A DNA stretch of 64,000 nt. Source: an uncultured Coriobacteriaceae bacterium (lineage in GTDB: Bacteria > Actinomycetota > Coriobacteriia > Coriobacteriales > Atopobiaceae). Numbering within the stretch: position 1 is the stretch's first letter; each line of letters starts with the position of its first letter. The translations under genes were made by a program, and so were the position numbers. The notes under the pieces are model-generated. The model was given only the letters and a program-made list of their open reading frames with translations. It had not been told where the DNA came from and ran no database searches. The stretch is taken from contig CACYWP010000011.1 of NCBI GenBank assembly GCA_902778135.1, positions 1 through 64,000 of the forward strand, read 5' to 3'. This document shows, piece by piece, positions 18,097-26,671 of the stretch.

Positions 18097-19692
18097 ATGG
18101 CTGAAGATGACCAGATCGTGCGCGGGCAGGACGACGCGACGACGCAGGACGATGCCCCCGACACGTCGCAGGGTGACACCACGCCGCAGGACGGTGCCCC
18201 GGATATCCCACCGGGCGACACCCTCGACATGGCGCAGGGCGACACCCCTGACGCGACGCGGGACGACGCGCCAACCACGCCAACCCAAGCCGAGCAGCCC
18301 TCCCCCGCCGACGACGTCACGCCAGACGGGCCCGACATCACCGCGACGCTCAAGATGCCGAGGACCGAGGAGGCGCCACGCGACGATGCCTCCGAACCCA
18401 CGGCGCAGGCATCCGAGCCCGCAAGCCTCGGAGACGTGGGGGCGACCATCGCAAGCTGGGCATCCGGCCGCGCCGAAGCCCTGCGCGCCACGTGGCGGTC
18501 CTACCACCTGGTCGTCACCATCGCCGCCTTGGCCTGCGTGGCCGTGGCACTGGGACTGACGCTGTGGGCCGCCGACCGGGGCACACGGGCGCCCTCCGAC
18601 GAGCAGGTCGTCGCCGACGCGCTGGCACGCCTGTCCGCACCTTCCTACACCCTCGGCGACTACGCCATCGACCAGCCCCTGACGCTCCAGTCGGTGGAGG
18701 TCGCGGGCAGCCGGGCCAGTGGGACGCGCGGCGATGGCTGCGAGGTCGACGTGGTGGCCTACTTCTCGAACGCCGGCATGGAGACGCGTGCGGACGGGCG
18801 GCTGTCCTACGTGCGCAACGATGGCGAATGGGCCTGCACCGCCGCGACGGTGGGCAACGCCTCCCATCGCGCGACGGCAGGCGTCAGCCAGGAGCGCGTC
18901 GTCGAGCACCTGGAGGCCCTTCTCCAGGAGGCCGACGAGGACGACGGACGCTCGCCCCTGCCCAGCATCTACCGCGATGCCACGGTCGAGGTGCTTGACG
19001 AGACCTTTGACGAGGGCACACAGACCGACGAGGTGACGCTGCACTGCTCGACGGGAGGCGCCTTCGTCAGCTACGAGTGCGACCTGGTCGCGCGGTTCCG
19101 CTTTGCCCCGGCCAGCGGCGCCTGGGAGCTGGCGGAGGCATCGGCCAGCGACGGGGCCAAGGACGTGGGGCTGTCGCCGCTGGTGGGCACATGGCGCGGG
19201 ACCTTTGCCAGCCAGGATGCCGACGCGGGCAAGTGCCTCGCCGCGCGTGACGCGGGACTCCAGGTGAGCGTCACGCGCGCCACGCTGGACGGTGGTGACG
19301 GCGCAGCCATCGAGGGCACCATCTCGGGCATCGCCCACCTCCATCCCGAGCCGGGCGACGACGTGGGCGCCTCGGACGGCGACCAGATGCTGCAGGAGGT
19401 CCCCTTCGCCGGCACGCTCGCATCGGGCGACGTCGAGATGGACGTGATATCGCTGCTGGCAGGCAACAGGCCCAAGAAGGACTATGCCGGCATCGTCTTC
19501 GAATGCGCCACGCAGGACCTCGCTGGCGGCACGGTCACCCTGACGCTGGCCTTCGGGTCCGCCACGGCCCCCGACAAGGCGACGGCGACCCTCACCAGCA
19601 GGCACAGCTACCAGGGCACCTTCCTGTTCGTCGTCCCCTACCAGCGCGAGGCCCGCTTCACGGACCACTTCGAGCTGGAGAAGGCCGACTGA
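18097..19692 (+). CDS. Single-pass membrane protein with acidic repetitive N-terminus, function unknown
   Basis: 531 residues. Residues 1 to about 120 are a low-complexity D/P/T/Q region with near-repeats of the form GDTxPxDxAxDxxP. One membrane segment (about 135-160, VVTIAALACVAVALGLTLW) follows a basic residue, so the repeats would lie inside and the 370-residue remainder outside. The outer part seems to hold two related beta-rich halves with conserved Cys (GDGCEVDVVAYFSN and VSYECDLVARFRF), each ending in a W-x-C or W-E strand, and then a third beta region (LVGTWRGTFASQ). I recognise no catalytic motif. A surface or envelope sensor is possible but unproven. Confidence 0.75.
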   Translation: MAEDDQIVRGQDDATTQDDAPDTSQGDTTPQDGAPDIPPGDTLDMAQGDTPDATRDDAPTTPTQAEQPSPADDVTPDGPDITATLKMPRTEEAPRDDASEPTAQASEPASLGDVGATIASWASGRAEALRATWRSYHLVVTIAALACVAVALGLTLWAADRGTRAPSDEQVVADALARLSAPSYTLGDYAIDQPLTLQSVEVAGSRASGTRGDGCEVDVVAYFSNAGMETRADGRLSYVRNDGEWACTAATVGNASHRATAGVSQERVVEHLEALLQEADEDDGRSPLPSIYRDATVEVLDETFDEGTQTDEVTLHCSTGGAFVSYECDLVARFRFAPASGAWELAEASASDGAKDVGLSPLVGTWRGTFASQDADAGKCLAARDAGLQVSVTRATLDGGDGAAIEGTISGIAHLHPEPGDDVGASDGDQMLQEVPFAGTLASGDVEMDVISLLAGNRPKKDYAGIVFECATQDLAGGTVTLTLAFGSATAPDKATATLTSRHSYQGTFLFVVPYQREARFTDHFELEKAD

Positions 19693-19709
19693 CGGCCCAC
19701 GTCGCGCCG

Positions 19710-21143
19710 CTACAGCCACTCCCCCATCAGCAGGCCCATGACGCTGGCCATCATCAGGCCACGGGTCCATCCCGAGCTGTCCCCCAGGCAGTGCAGGTGG
19801 CGGACGTTGGTCTCCAGCCGCTCGTCCATGCGCACGCGATTGCTGTAGAACTTCAGCTCGGGCGCATAGAGCAGCGTCTCCTCCGCGGCGAAGCCCGGCA
19901 CGACCTGGTCGACCGCCTTGATGAACTCCACGATGTCGGTCATCGTGCGATACGGCAGCGCGCTGGTGATGTCCCCGGGCTCGGCGTCAGGCAGCGTGGG
20001 CATGACGTTCGAGCGCGACAGCTCCTTGGGCCACGTCCGCTTGCCGTCCAGGATGTCGCCGAACCGCTGCACCAGGATGTGGCCCGACCCGAGCATGTTG
20101 ACCAGCGACCCCACCCGCTGCGAGTACTCTATGGGACGGTCGAAGGGCTCGCGGAAGTGCTGGGTGGCCAGCACCGCGAGGTTGGTGTTGGGGCTCTTGC
20201 GGTCCTTGTAGCTGTGGCCGTTGACCACCGCCAGCCCGTTGTCATAGTTCTCCTGGCTGACGAATCCGCCGGGGTTCTGGCAGAAGGTGCGCACCTTGTC
20301 GCGGAAGGGATTGGGGTAGCCCACCAGCTTGCTCTCGTACAGGACGTTGTTGACGTCCTCCATCACCTCGTTGCGCACCTCGACGCGCACGCCCATGTCC
20401 ATGGGCCCCGGCTCGTGCGAGATGCCGTGCGCCTCGCAGACGTCAGCCAGCCAGCTGGCCCCACGGCGACCCGTCGCGACGACCACCTCGCGCGCCTGCA
20501 CCACCTGCACCGTGCCGCCGGCTCCTCGCGCGTCTCGCACTGCCGCCCCCGTGCACCTCTTGGTCCCGTCGGCACCCTCCTCCACAAGCAGGTCGACGCA
20601 CTCGTGCTGGAACAGGACCTCCACGCCGCCGTCCAGCAGGCGCCGTTGGATGCGACCGTAGATCTGCTGTGCCCGCTCGGTGCCCAGATGGCGGATGGGA
20701 CAGTCGACCAGCTTCAGGCCGGCACGGATCGCCCGGCGGCGGATGGACGCCACCTGGTCGGGATGCTCGATGCCCTCGACGTGGGTGTCTGCCCCGAAGC
20801 CAAGGTAGATGGCATCGCAGCGCTCGATGGTGCGCTGCGCCAGCTCGGGCCCGATCAGCTCGGGCAGGTCTCCGCCGACCTCGTGCGACAGGGACAGCTT
20901 GCCGTCGGAGAAGGCGCCCGCGCCGCTGAACCCCGTGGTGATGCGGCAGGGCTGACACCCCACGCAGCGTCCGACCCGCTCCTTGGGGCAGCTGCGGCGC
21001 TCGATGGGCAGGCCCTTCTCGACGATCGTGACCCTGCGCCCGTCGCCGCGCTCCAGCAGCGCGAGGGCGCAGAAGATGCCTGCCGGGCCGGCGCCGATGA
21101 CGAGCACGTCGGTGGCGGAGGGTATGGTGGTCGCATCGCTCAT
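19710..21143 (-). CDS. FAD-dependent dehydrogenase (COG2509-like)
   Basis: About 477 residues. The Rossmann FAD-binding motif is VLVIGAGPAGIFCALALLE near the N-terminus, with a second FAD segment EVVVATGRRG and the C-terminal HLHCLGDSSGWTRGL. A Cys cluster (SCPKERVGRCVGCQPC) and FSGAGAFSDGKLS are hallmarks of this uncharacterised dehydrogenase family. I use ATG 21143, preceded by AAAGG, rather than an upstream GTG. Substrate unknown. It faces away from the trigger-factor-like gene; their shared 255-base gap holds both promoters. Confidence 0.9.
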   Translation of the reverse strand: MSDATTIPSATDVLVIGAGPAGIFCALALLERGDGRRVTIVEKGLPIERRSCPKERVGRCVGCQPCRITTGFSGAGAFSDGKLSLSHEVGGDLPELIGPELAQRTIERCDAIYLGFGADTHVEGIEHPDQVASIRRRAIRAGLKLVDCPIRHLGTERAQQIYGRIQRRLLDGGVEVLFQHECVDLLVEEGADGTKRCTGAAVRDARGAGGTVQVVQAREVVVATGRRGASWLADVCEAHGISHEPGPMDMGVRVEVRNEVMEDVNNVLYESKLVGYPNPFRDKVRTFCQNPGGFVSQENYDNGLAVVNGHSYKDRKSPNTNLAVLATQHFREPFDRPIEYSQRVGSLVNMLGSGHILVQRFGDILDGKRTWPKELSRSNVMPTLPDAEPGDITSALPYRTMTDIVEFIKAVDQVVPGFAAEETLLYAPELKFYSNRVRMDERLETNVRHLHCLGDSSGWTRGLMMASVMGLLMGEWL

Positions 21144-21398
21144 GATGGTGCCTTTCACTCGTGGGCCCCTCGATTGTACGGCAGGCCGTGCGCCCGATGG
21201 GTCGGACGGGACCGTCAGGGCGGAGGCGCGACCCCCTCTCGTGCGGGCCTTGGCCGCCAGAAAGAGGACGGGTGCTGAAGATGGCCCCCTCGTCTGGGGT
21301 TACCGCTCGTCTTCGTCCGGAATTGGGTACAAGGCACTGCAGTACTATCGAACGCATGCAACGACCGCGCGGACACGCGCCTCGACCAGGAGGTACCC

Positions 21399-22232
21399 AT
21401 GCCCATTCAGAAGCCGCTGCCCCTCATGGTGGGCAACAAGGCCTACTACTCGCTGACATCCTATGACCCCGTCGAGATCGCCGTCGACGTCCCCTACACC
21501 AGCGACGAGGACATCGAGCTGGGGCTGGACATGACCCTGGCCGACATGGGCGGCACGCGCGACGACCTGGACGACCCCGCGTGGGTCGCCGAGCACTTCG
21601 AGGGCCTGGAGAGCGCCGACCAGGTGCGCGAGGCCATGCGCCAGCAGGTCTCCGTCATGAACGCCCAGGCCGCGGAGGAGCAGAAGCTCGGCAAGTGCGT
21701 CGAGGCCCTCGCCGCACGTCTCGGCCAGTCCATTCCTCCCCAGCACCTGGAGCAGGCGCGCGAGGCGCTTCGAGCCCGCTTCGTCCAGCAGATCCAGGCG
21801 GACGGCATGACTCCCGACCAGTTCATGGCCCGCACCGGCACCCGACCCGACCAGCTCGAGGCGATGTTCGAGCGCCAGGCGCAGCAGATGTGCGAGGGCG
21901 ACGCGGCACTCTCCGCCTATGCCCACGAGAAGAAGCTGAAGGTCGACGAGATGGAGTTCGGCCGCCTGCTGGGGATGTCGCCTGCTGACGTGCAGACCAT
22001 CATCGACCAGGCCCGCGCCGCCGGCCAGTACGACGAGCTGCGCGAGGCCGCACTGCGCAGCAAGGCCGCCCAGATCGTGGTGGCCGAATGCTCGTGCACC
22101 TACAACCACGAGACCCCTGCCCAGGCGAAGGCCCGCGTCGCCCAGTACCGCCAGATGCAGCAGATGTTTGCCGGCGACCCCGACGAGGGAGCCGACGACC
22201 CGCAGGGCAAGACCGGGTTCAAGCTGGTATAG
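21399..22232 (+). CDS. Trigger-factor-like chaperone lacking the PPIase domain
   Basis: 277 residues. From about residue 45 it follows the helical C-terminal (chaperone-arm) domain of trigger factor: WVAEHFEGLESADQVREAM, then IPPQHLEQAREAL, then a second helical arm. The ribosome-binding signature (GFRxGxxP) and the FKBP-type PPIase domain are absent; only a short segment (PLPLMVGNKAYYSL) precedes the arm. Trigger factor is normally about 430 residues, so this is a shortened relative, not a fragment: start (ATG 21399 behind AGGAGG) and stop are clean. It could be a holdase for nascent or exported proteins. No clpXP-tig neighbourhood is present. Confidence 0.75.
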   Translation: MPIQKPLPLMVGNKAYYSLTSYDPVEIAVDVPYTSDEDIELGLDMTLADMGGTRDDLDDPAWVAEHFEGLESADQVREAMRQQVSVMNAQAAEEQKLGKCVEALAARLGQSIPPQHLEQAREALRARFVQQIQADGMTPDQFMARTGTRPDQLEAMFERQAQQMCEGDAALSAYAHEKKLKVDEMEFGRLLGMSPADVQTIIDQARAAGQYDELREAALRSKAAQIVVAECSCTYNHETPAQAKARVAQYRQMQQMFAGDPDEGADDPQGKTGFKLV

Positions 22233-22266
22233 CCACAGGCGGACAGCCTGCGCCAATCGGAGCGTC

Positions 22267-22306
22267 GTCCCGGGCAAGGGAGCCACAGGGCCCCTTTGCC
22301 CGGGAC
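22267..22306. terminator. Hairpin between convergent genes
   Basis: GTCCCGGGCAAGGG pairs with CCCTTTGCCCGGGAC with one bulged T. It lies in the 80-base gap between the trigger-factor-like gene and the DUF4153 gene and can serve both. Confidence 0.65.
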
Positions 22307-22312
22307 GTCCCG

Positions 22313-24133
22313 TTAGGGCACCAGCAGGAGGCCCTGGGGCGTGGCCTCGGTGACCTCGCCCTGCTCGATCTCCAGCTCCAGCCGGTCCAGCGCCAGCACG
22401 CGGCCGTCATCGCAGGGCACGCGCAGCTCTTCCGCGCCGACCTCGAACTCGTTGTCAAGCATGGGGGAGCCATGCCCCGTGTCGACGCCCTCGCCCATGC
22501 GGGCGACCAGCTCGGAGAGGTCCACCTCGAGCGAGGTGCCGTCCTCCCATGTGACGTCCAGCACGAAGCCGCCCTGTGCCGTCAGGGGATAGCGACCGTC
22601 GCGGCGCTCTGCGTCGTCCAGGTCATATGCCCGCGAGAAGCCCGCGACGTCCACGCTTGCGCCGTCGGCGACGAACTGAATCCAGTGCCAGTCGTACGAC
22701 GCGTCTTCGGTCACGTCTGTGCGCGGGAAGCCAAAGAGCTCCTCGAAGCCCTGGCCCTCCGAACGCCGCCGCAGGTCCTCCACCATCGGGTCGACCAGAT
22801 AGCAGCGCTCGGCATAGCGCAGGTAGTCCCACGCGCTGACGATCCGCTCGCGCTGCTCGTCGGTCGGCACGTCACCATGGTCCGTGCGTACCAGACCGTC
22901 CTCGTCGAGCATCCCTGCGGACTCGAGGGCCTGTCGCAGGCGCATCGTCTGGCTGAGGTTGGCCATGTCGATGACGTTGGTGGGCAGCACGCACAGCGCC
23001 ACGGCAGCGGCGGCCATCGCCAGCCAGACGATGCGGGGCGAGCGATTCAGCGCCGCCATCACCAGCGCGAAGATTCCCAGCCCCGTGCATGCGAGCGAGG
23101 CGCAGCGCAGGAGGGTGAGGCCATAGGCATGCAGGCGGATGGACACGCCCAACAGCTGCACGGCCACGACCGGGACGAGCAGCGCCCAGCCCCAGCGCAC
23201 GAACCAGCGAGCCGGAGGCCATGACAGGTCGCGCAGCCCACACCACAATCCAGCCCACACGAGCAAGGCAAACGAGCCGAACCAGTTCATCTCGCCCACC
23301 GGCATGCTGCGCAGCACCGCAATCTTGGCGATGTAGCCATAGAGGACCAGAAGGAGCAGCAGGCAGAGCGGGAAGATGGCATAGCCCACCACGCCGTGGT
23401 ACGCGCGCGAGGGTCGCACCCGCTCGCCGGGACGAGGCAGCATCGCGCAGACGAGGTTGGGGGCGAGCAGCAGCCAGCAGAGCGCGGCGAAGACCTCGTA
23501 CAGCGGGTCCAGCGGTCCACCGTCGCCGAAGATGAGCACCTCCGCGGCAAGGGTGCAGATGCACAGGCCGCAGAACAGCACGAGGGTCACCAGCCCCACA
23601 TAGGTGCAGGCGCTGACCAGGTTGGGCACGAGCGTGTCCTGGTTCTCGTCGTCCATCAGCAGCCAGGGGACCAGGCAGAGCGCCGCCAGGGCGATGCCGT
23701 AGCGCGCCAGCGTGAGCAGCTCCTCGCGCTGGACGGCCTCACCTACCAGCAGGAGCGCGAGGAGGGCAGCCGCCGCGCAAGGCGCCACGATGGCCTGCGC
23801 CTTTGCGGCATGCCGCTCGCGGTCGAACCGCTCGCATGCCAGGCGGGCCACCACGGCCAGCGGCAGGGAGAGCAGGCAGGCCTCCCGCAGGTCGAACGCC
23901 CGCTGGGGAAGCGTCACGTCGAACGCGTCCAGCGCGCTCACCAGAAACGCCACCAGCGCAAGCGCGGCAACGGCCGGAAAGCGCAGGACGCCCGCACGAA
24001 CCCGCTCCGCCAGGCCCGCCGTCGCCTTGCGTACGCGGCTGCCCGCGGGAGGTGCGGGCCGCTCCCCTGTCGGAGCGGAGGGCACCTGCGTGTCGACGTC
24101 ATGGGGCAGGGGCGGTCTGCCGGTCTCTGACAT
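22313..24133 (-). CDS. DUF4153-type polytopic membrane protein
   Basis: 606 residues. A cytosolic proline-rich, basic N-terminus of about 45 residues is followed by about 12 hydrophobic segments (to residue 400), in the pattern of DUF4153 proteins (ALAALCLVPWLLM; VGYAIFPLCLLLLLVLYGYI; MNWFGSFALLVWAGLW). A soluble C-terminal region of about 190 residues rich in D/E/R (YLRYAERCYLVDPMVEDL; GHGSPMLDNEFEVG) comes last. ATG 24133 is preceded by GAGGGAG. No function is established for the family; some relatives sit next to regulators of envelope stress. A terminator separates it from rpmE. Confidence 0.8.
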   Translation of the reverse strand: MSETGRPPLPHDVDTQVPSAPTGERPAPPAGSRVRKATAGLAERVRAGVLRFPAVAALALVAFLVSALDAFDVTLPQRAFDLREACLLSLPLAVVARLACERFDRERHAAKAQAIVAPCAAAALLALLLVGEAVQREELLTLARYGIALAALCLVPWLLMDDENQDTLVPNLVSACTYVGLVTLVLFCGLCICTLAAEVLIFGDGGPLDPLYEVFAALCWLLLAPNLVCAMLPRPGERVRPSRAYHGVVGYAIFPLCLLLLLVLYGYIAKIAVLRSMPVGEMNWFGSFALLVWAGLWCGLRDLSWPPARWFVRWGWALLVPVVAVQLLGVSIRLHAYGLTLLRCASLACTGLGIFALVMAALNRSPRIVWLAMAAAAVALCVLPTNVIDMANLSQTMRLRQALESAGMLDEDGLVRTDHGDVPTDEQRERIVSAWDYLRYAERCYLVDPMVEDLRRRSEGQGFEELFGFPRTDVTEDASYDWHWIQFVADGASVDVAGFSRAYDLDDAERRDGRYPLTAQGGFVLDVTWEDGTSLEVDLSELVARMGEGVDTGHGSPMLDNEFEVGAEELRVPCDDGRVLALDRLELEIEQGEVTEATPQGLLLVP

Positions 24134-24242
24134 GGCATCTCCCTCTACGAAGTCGGCCACCGATGGTTGGGCAAGGAGGATACCCGAGCCCTGTGTCGAG
24201 CGTGTGGGCGAGGTGTGGCGAGACGCCAGCGGAGAGTGCGCC

Positions 24243-24278
24243 AAAACGAAAGGGGGCCGCCCCATCGGACGACCCCCT
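24243..24278 (-). terminator. Terminator after rpmE
   Basis: Read on the minus strand, AGGGGGTCGTCC folds with GGGCGGCCCCCT and is followed by TTCGTTTTGG. It lies directly downstream of rpmE. Confidence 0.75.
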
Positions 24279-24300
24279 GACATCCCATTGGTTGCGATGC

Positions 24301-24693
24301 CTACTCGGCAGCGGCCTCCTCGGCGGCAGGAGCTGCGGCGGCCTCGACCTCGGCCTTCTTGGCGAACTCGGCGGCACGCTTGGCCTTGGCAGCAGCCTTG
24401 GCCTCGGCCTTGGCCTTGCGCTCGGCCTCGCGCTGGGCGGCGCGGGCGGCCTTCTCGGCCTTGGCCTTGTTGGCAGCCTCGAGACGGGCGGCAGCGGCGG
24501 CGCCGAACTTGTCGGAGAAGCGCTGGACGCGTCCGCCGGTGTCGACGAGCTTCTGGGTGCCGGTGTAGAACGGGTGGCACTTGTCGCACAGGTCGACGAC
24601 GATCTCGCTCTTGGTGGAGTGCGTCTTCCAGGTGTTGCCGCAGGTGCAGCGCACCGTGCACTCGACGTAGTTGGGATGGATGCCTTGCTTCAT
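24301..24693 (-). CDS. rpmE: Ribosomal protein bL31 with a long Lys/Ala C-terminal extension
   Basis: 130 residues. The first 70 or so are a zinc-type (C+) bL31: MKQGIHPNY, then [39 protein letters not shown] with the CxC...CxxC ligands, and [10 protein letters not shown]. The remaining 60 residues are almost only A, K, E and R ([21 protein letters not shown]), a probable basic helix ending in an acidic tail. bL31 is normally 66-90 residues. ATG 24693 has AAGGAG in front. A hairpin (GTCCTGG/CCAGGAC, 24713-24732) lies in the leader just upstream of the ribosome site and may serve autoregulation. Confidence 0.93.
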   Translation of the reverse strand: MKQGIHPNYVECTVRCTCGNTWKTHSTKSEIVVDLCDKCHPFYTGTQKLVDTGGRVQRFSDKFGAAAAARLEAANKAKAEKAARAAQREAERKAKAEAKAAAKAKRAAEFAKKAEVEAAAAPAAEEAAAE

Positions 24694-24950
24694 GTCTGGT
24701 CTCCTTCGTTGTGTCCTGGTTTCCGACCAGGACGAGGGGTCGTACCTGTCCTCACGAGCGGCAGGATGCTCGCGCGGGACAGTCAAGCTTTTGTAGTCTA
24801 GCAAAACCCGCGACGTCGCGCTATGGAGAGCTTGTGGGCGTCGAGGCCGGAACGGGGGGTCAGCCTGTCCCCAGCCACGTGCCACCGGACCCGTCGCCCC
24901 GTTCGGCAGTGCTACCATTGCCCTATTCCGCAACGAACCGAGGAGGGGCC

Positions 24951-25760
24951 ATGTTCCTGTCAGTCGACGTCGGCAACACCCAGACCACGCTGGGGCTCTT
25001 TGACGAGGATGGCACCGTGCTGCGCCAGTGGCGCATGGCCACGGACCGCACCGACACGTCCGACGAGCTGCACGAGCGCATCTATGGCTACTTCCAGATG
25101 TTTGGCCTGAACCTGTCCCAGGTCGACTATGCCGCCATCGCCAGCGTCGTCCCCATACTGGCCCAGTCGTGGCAGCGCATGGTGCGCACGGGCCTGGGCA
25201 TCGAGCCGCTGATGATAGACGCCACGCGTGACTGTGGCATCGCCATAGACATGCCCGACCCGCGCCAGGTCGGGGCCGACCGCATCGCCAACGCCCTGGC
25301 GGCCCTGACAACCTACGGTGCGCCGGTCATCGTCGTGGACTTCGGCACCGCCACCAACATCGACGTCGTGGACGCGAAGGGGTCCTTCCGTGGAGGCGCC
25401 ATCATGCCCGGCCTGCTGCTGTCGGCCAACTCGCTGTTCTCGCGTGCGGCAAAGCTTTCCAGCGTCCCTTTGGTCGTGCCACCCCACGCCCTGGGCGACT
25501 CGACGGAGACGGCCGTGCAGTCGGGCATCGTCATCGGCGCCGCCACCCAGATAGAGGGCCTGGTCGAGCGCATCCAGAGCGAGCTGGCCTCCGAGGGGAC
25601 CGACGTGCCCCGCGCGACCGTCGTCGGGACGGGCGGCTACTCGGAGACCATCGCCGAGGCCACCGACATCTTCGACGCACTGGACCCCGACATCACCATC
25701 CGGGGCATCTACCAGATCTGGGCCCACGCCGTGGAGAAGCACGCCGCCCGCCAAGGGTGA
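24951..25760 (+). CDS. coaX: Type III pantothenate kinase
   Basis: Phosphorylates pantothenate, the first step of CoA synthesis. The 269-residue product has the ASKHA motifs [14 protein letters not shown] and [12 protein letters not shown], plus [12 protein letters not shown] and [11 protein letters not shown]. The ATG 24951 follows AGGAGG. It converges on a biotin-ligase-like gene across repeat locus 2; coaX and birA are neighbours or fusions in many bacteria, so the pairing fits known context. Confidence 0.96.
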   Translation: MFLSVDVGNTQTTLGLFDEDGTVLRQWRMATDRTDTSDELHERIYGYFQMFGLNLSQVDYAAIASVVPILAQSWQRMVRTGLGIEPLMIDATRDCGIAIDMPDPRQVGADRIANALAALTTYGAPVIVVDFGTATNIDVVDAKGSFRGGAIMPGLLLSANSLFSRAAKLSSVPLVVPPHALGDSTETAVQSGIVIGAATQIEGLVERIQSELASEGTDVPRATVVGTGGYSETIAEATDIFDALDPDITIRGIYQIWAHAVEKHAARQG

Positions 25761-26077
25761 GCCAGAGACAACCCCCGTTCGACCGTCGGGGACGGTTCTC
25801 CACGGTCGAAAAAGGAGCGGAGCCTTCGTTCGTCTGGGCCGGCTTCGACCATCGGGGACGGTTCTCCACGGTCGAAAAAAGCTATGCACTCCTCTTGACT
25901 GCACGAGAGCGGATCCAGGTGGTGGCTCTTTGACCGCGGAGAACTGGCCCCGCTGGTCCAGTCGATTGGTTTTCGACCGTGGAGAACCGTCCCCGATGGT
26001 CGAAGTCTCGGCCGGCCCGGCAGGCAGTCGATTGGTTTTCGACCGTGGAGAACCGTCCCCGATGGTAGAAGGTTGGG
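25761..26077. repeat. Intergenic locus 2 of the 33-bp palindromic repeat (4 copies, head-to-head)
   Basis: Forward copies at 25778-25810 and 25844-25876, reverse copies at 25972-26004 and 26038-26070, with a decayed copy near 25930-25960. Spacing inside each pair is 66 bases, and both reverse copies are preceded by CAGTCGATTGGT, so the pair arose by local duplication. The forward pair follows coaX, the reverse pair follows the opposite-strand gene. No gene lies here. Confidence 0.88.
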
Positions 26078-26668
26078 CTATGCGGGGCGAATGCTAGCCT
26101 GCTCGGGCGGAAACTCCAACTCGTGGCCGTCATCCGTCACGAGCGTCGCCCGACCCCAGATGTCCACGCCGGCGAAGGTGCCACGTGCCATCTCGTTGCC
26201 GTTGGGATAGGTAGCCACCGCCGGACGTCCCAGCAGCGCAACGAGGTCGAAGTACTCGGACAGCACCGGCGCGAGCGGGCCGGCGACCCCTCTGCCTGCG
26301 ATGATGTCGGACTCCCAGCCGTCCACGCGCGCCCTCACGCCCGCCTCGATGGCGTCGGCCAGCTCGTCGTCGGTCAGCTCGCGCAACAGGCCTATCTGGC
26401 GTCCCGCCACCACGGCACAGGTCGCGAACATCCCCTTGTCGTAGCCCGCATGCATCCGCAGGGTGCACAGGCCGCGATCGGTGCGGCCATCCACGACGTC
26501 GCTCGGCCAGCCGATGGCCGCGTAGCCCGCGCCCGCCGCACGCAGGCCCTCGACCACACCCATCGCGCATACGTATCCCAGCGCGTGGAACGCGCCCATC
26601 GGCACCTGGGGCCGCAGCGTGACCTCGGCGATCGTGTCGCCCTCGGCCCGGCCCTCGATTCGAGCCAT
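26078..26668 (-). CDS. Biotin-protein-ligase-like protein, shortened, catalytic motifs altered
   Basis: 196 residues that follow the second half of a BirA catalytic domain: AIGWPSDVVDGR matches the KWPND strand, and ARGTFAGVDIWGRATLVTDDG matches the C-terminal barrel. Two key features are missing. The biotin-AMP loop GRGRRGR is absent because the N-terminal part is not there, and the catalytic Lys of KWPND is Gly here (G-W-P-S-D). Full ligases are about 240-320 residues. The stop of folP-folK is 3 bases upstream, so they are co-translated. It is probably not an active ligase; a biotin-binding or regulatory role is possible, or it may be a decayed gene. Confidence 0.65.
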   Translation of the reverse strand: MARIEGRAEGDTIAEVTLRPQVPMGAFHALGYVCAMGVVEGLRAAGAGYAAIGWPSDVVDGRTDRGLCTLRMHAGYDKGMFATCAVVAGRQIGLLRELTDDELADAIEAGVRARVDGWESDIIAGRGVAGPLAPVLSEYFDLVALLGRPAVATYPNGNEMARGTFAGVDIWGRATLVTDDGHELEFPPEQASIRPA

Positions 26669-26671
26669 CCC

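Noticed and set aside
22313..24661. A longer DUF4153 protein starting beyond 24133
   Set aside because: The upstream frame overlaps rpmE on the same strand, has no ribosome site and is not family-like.
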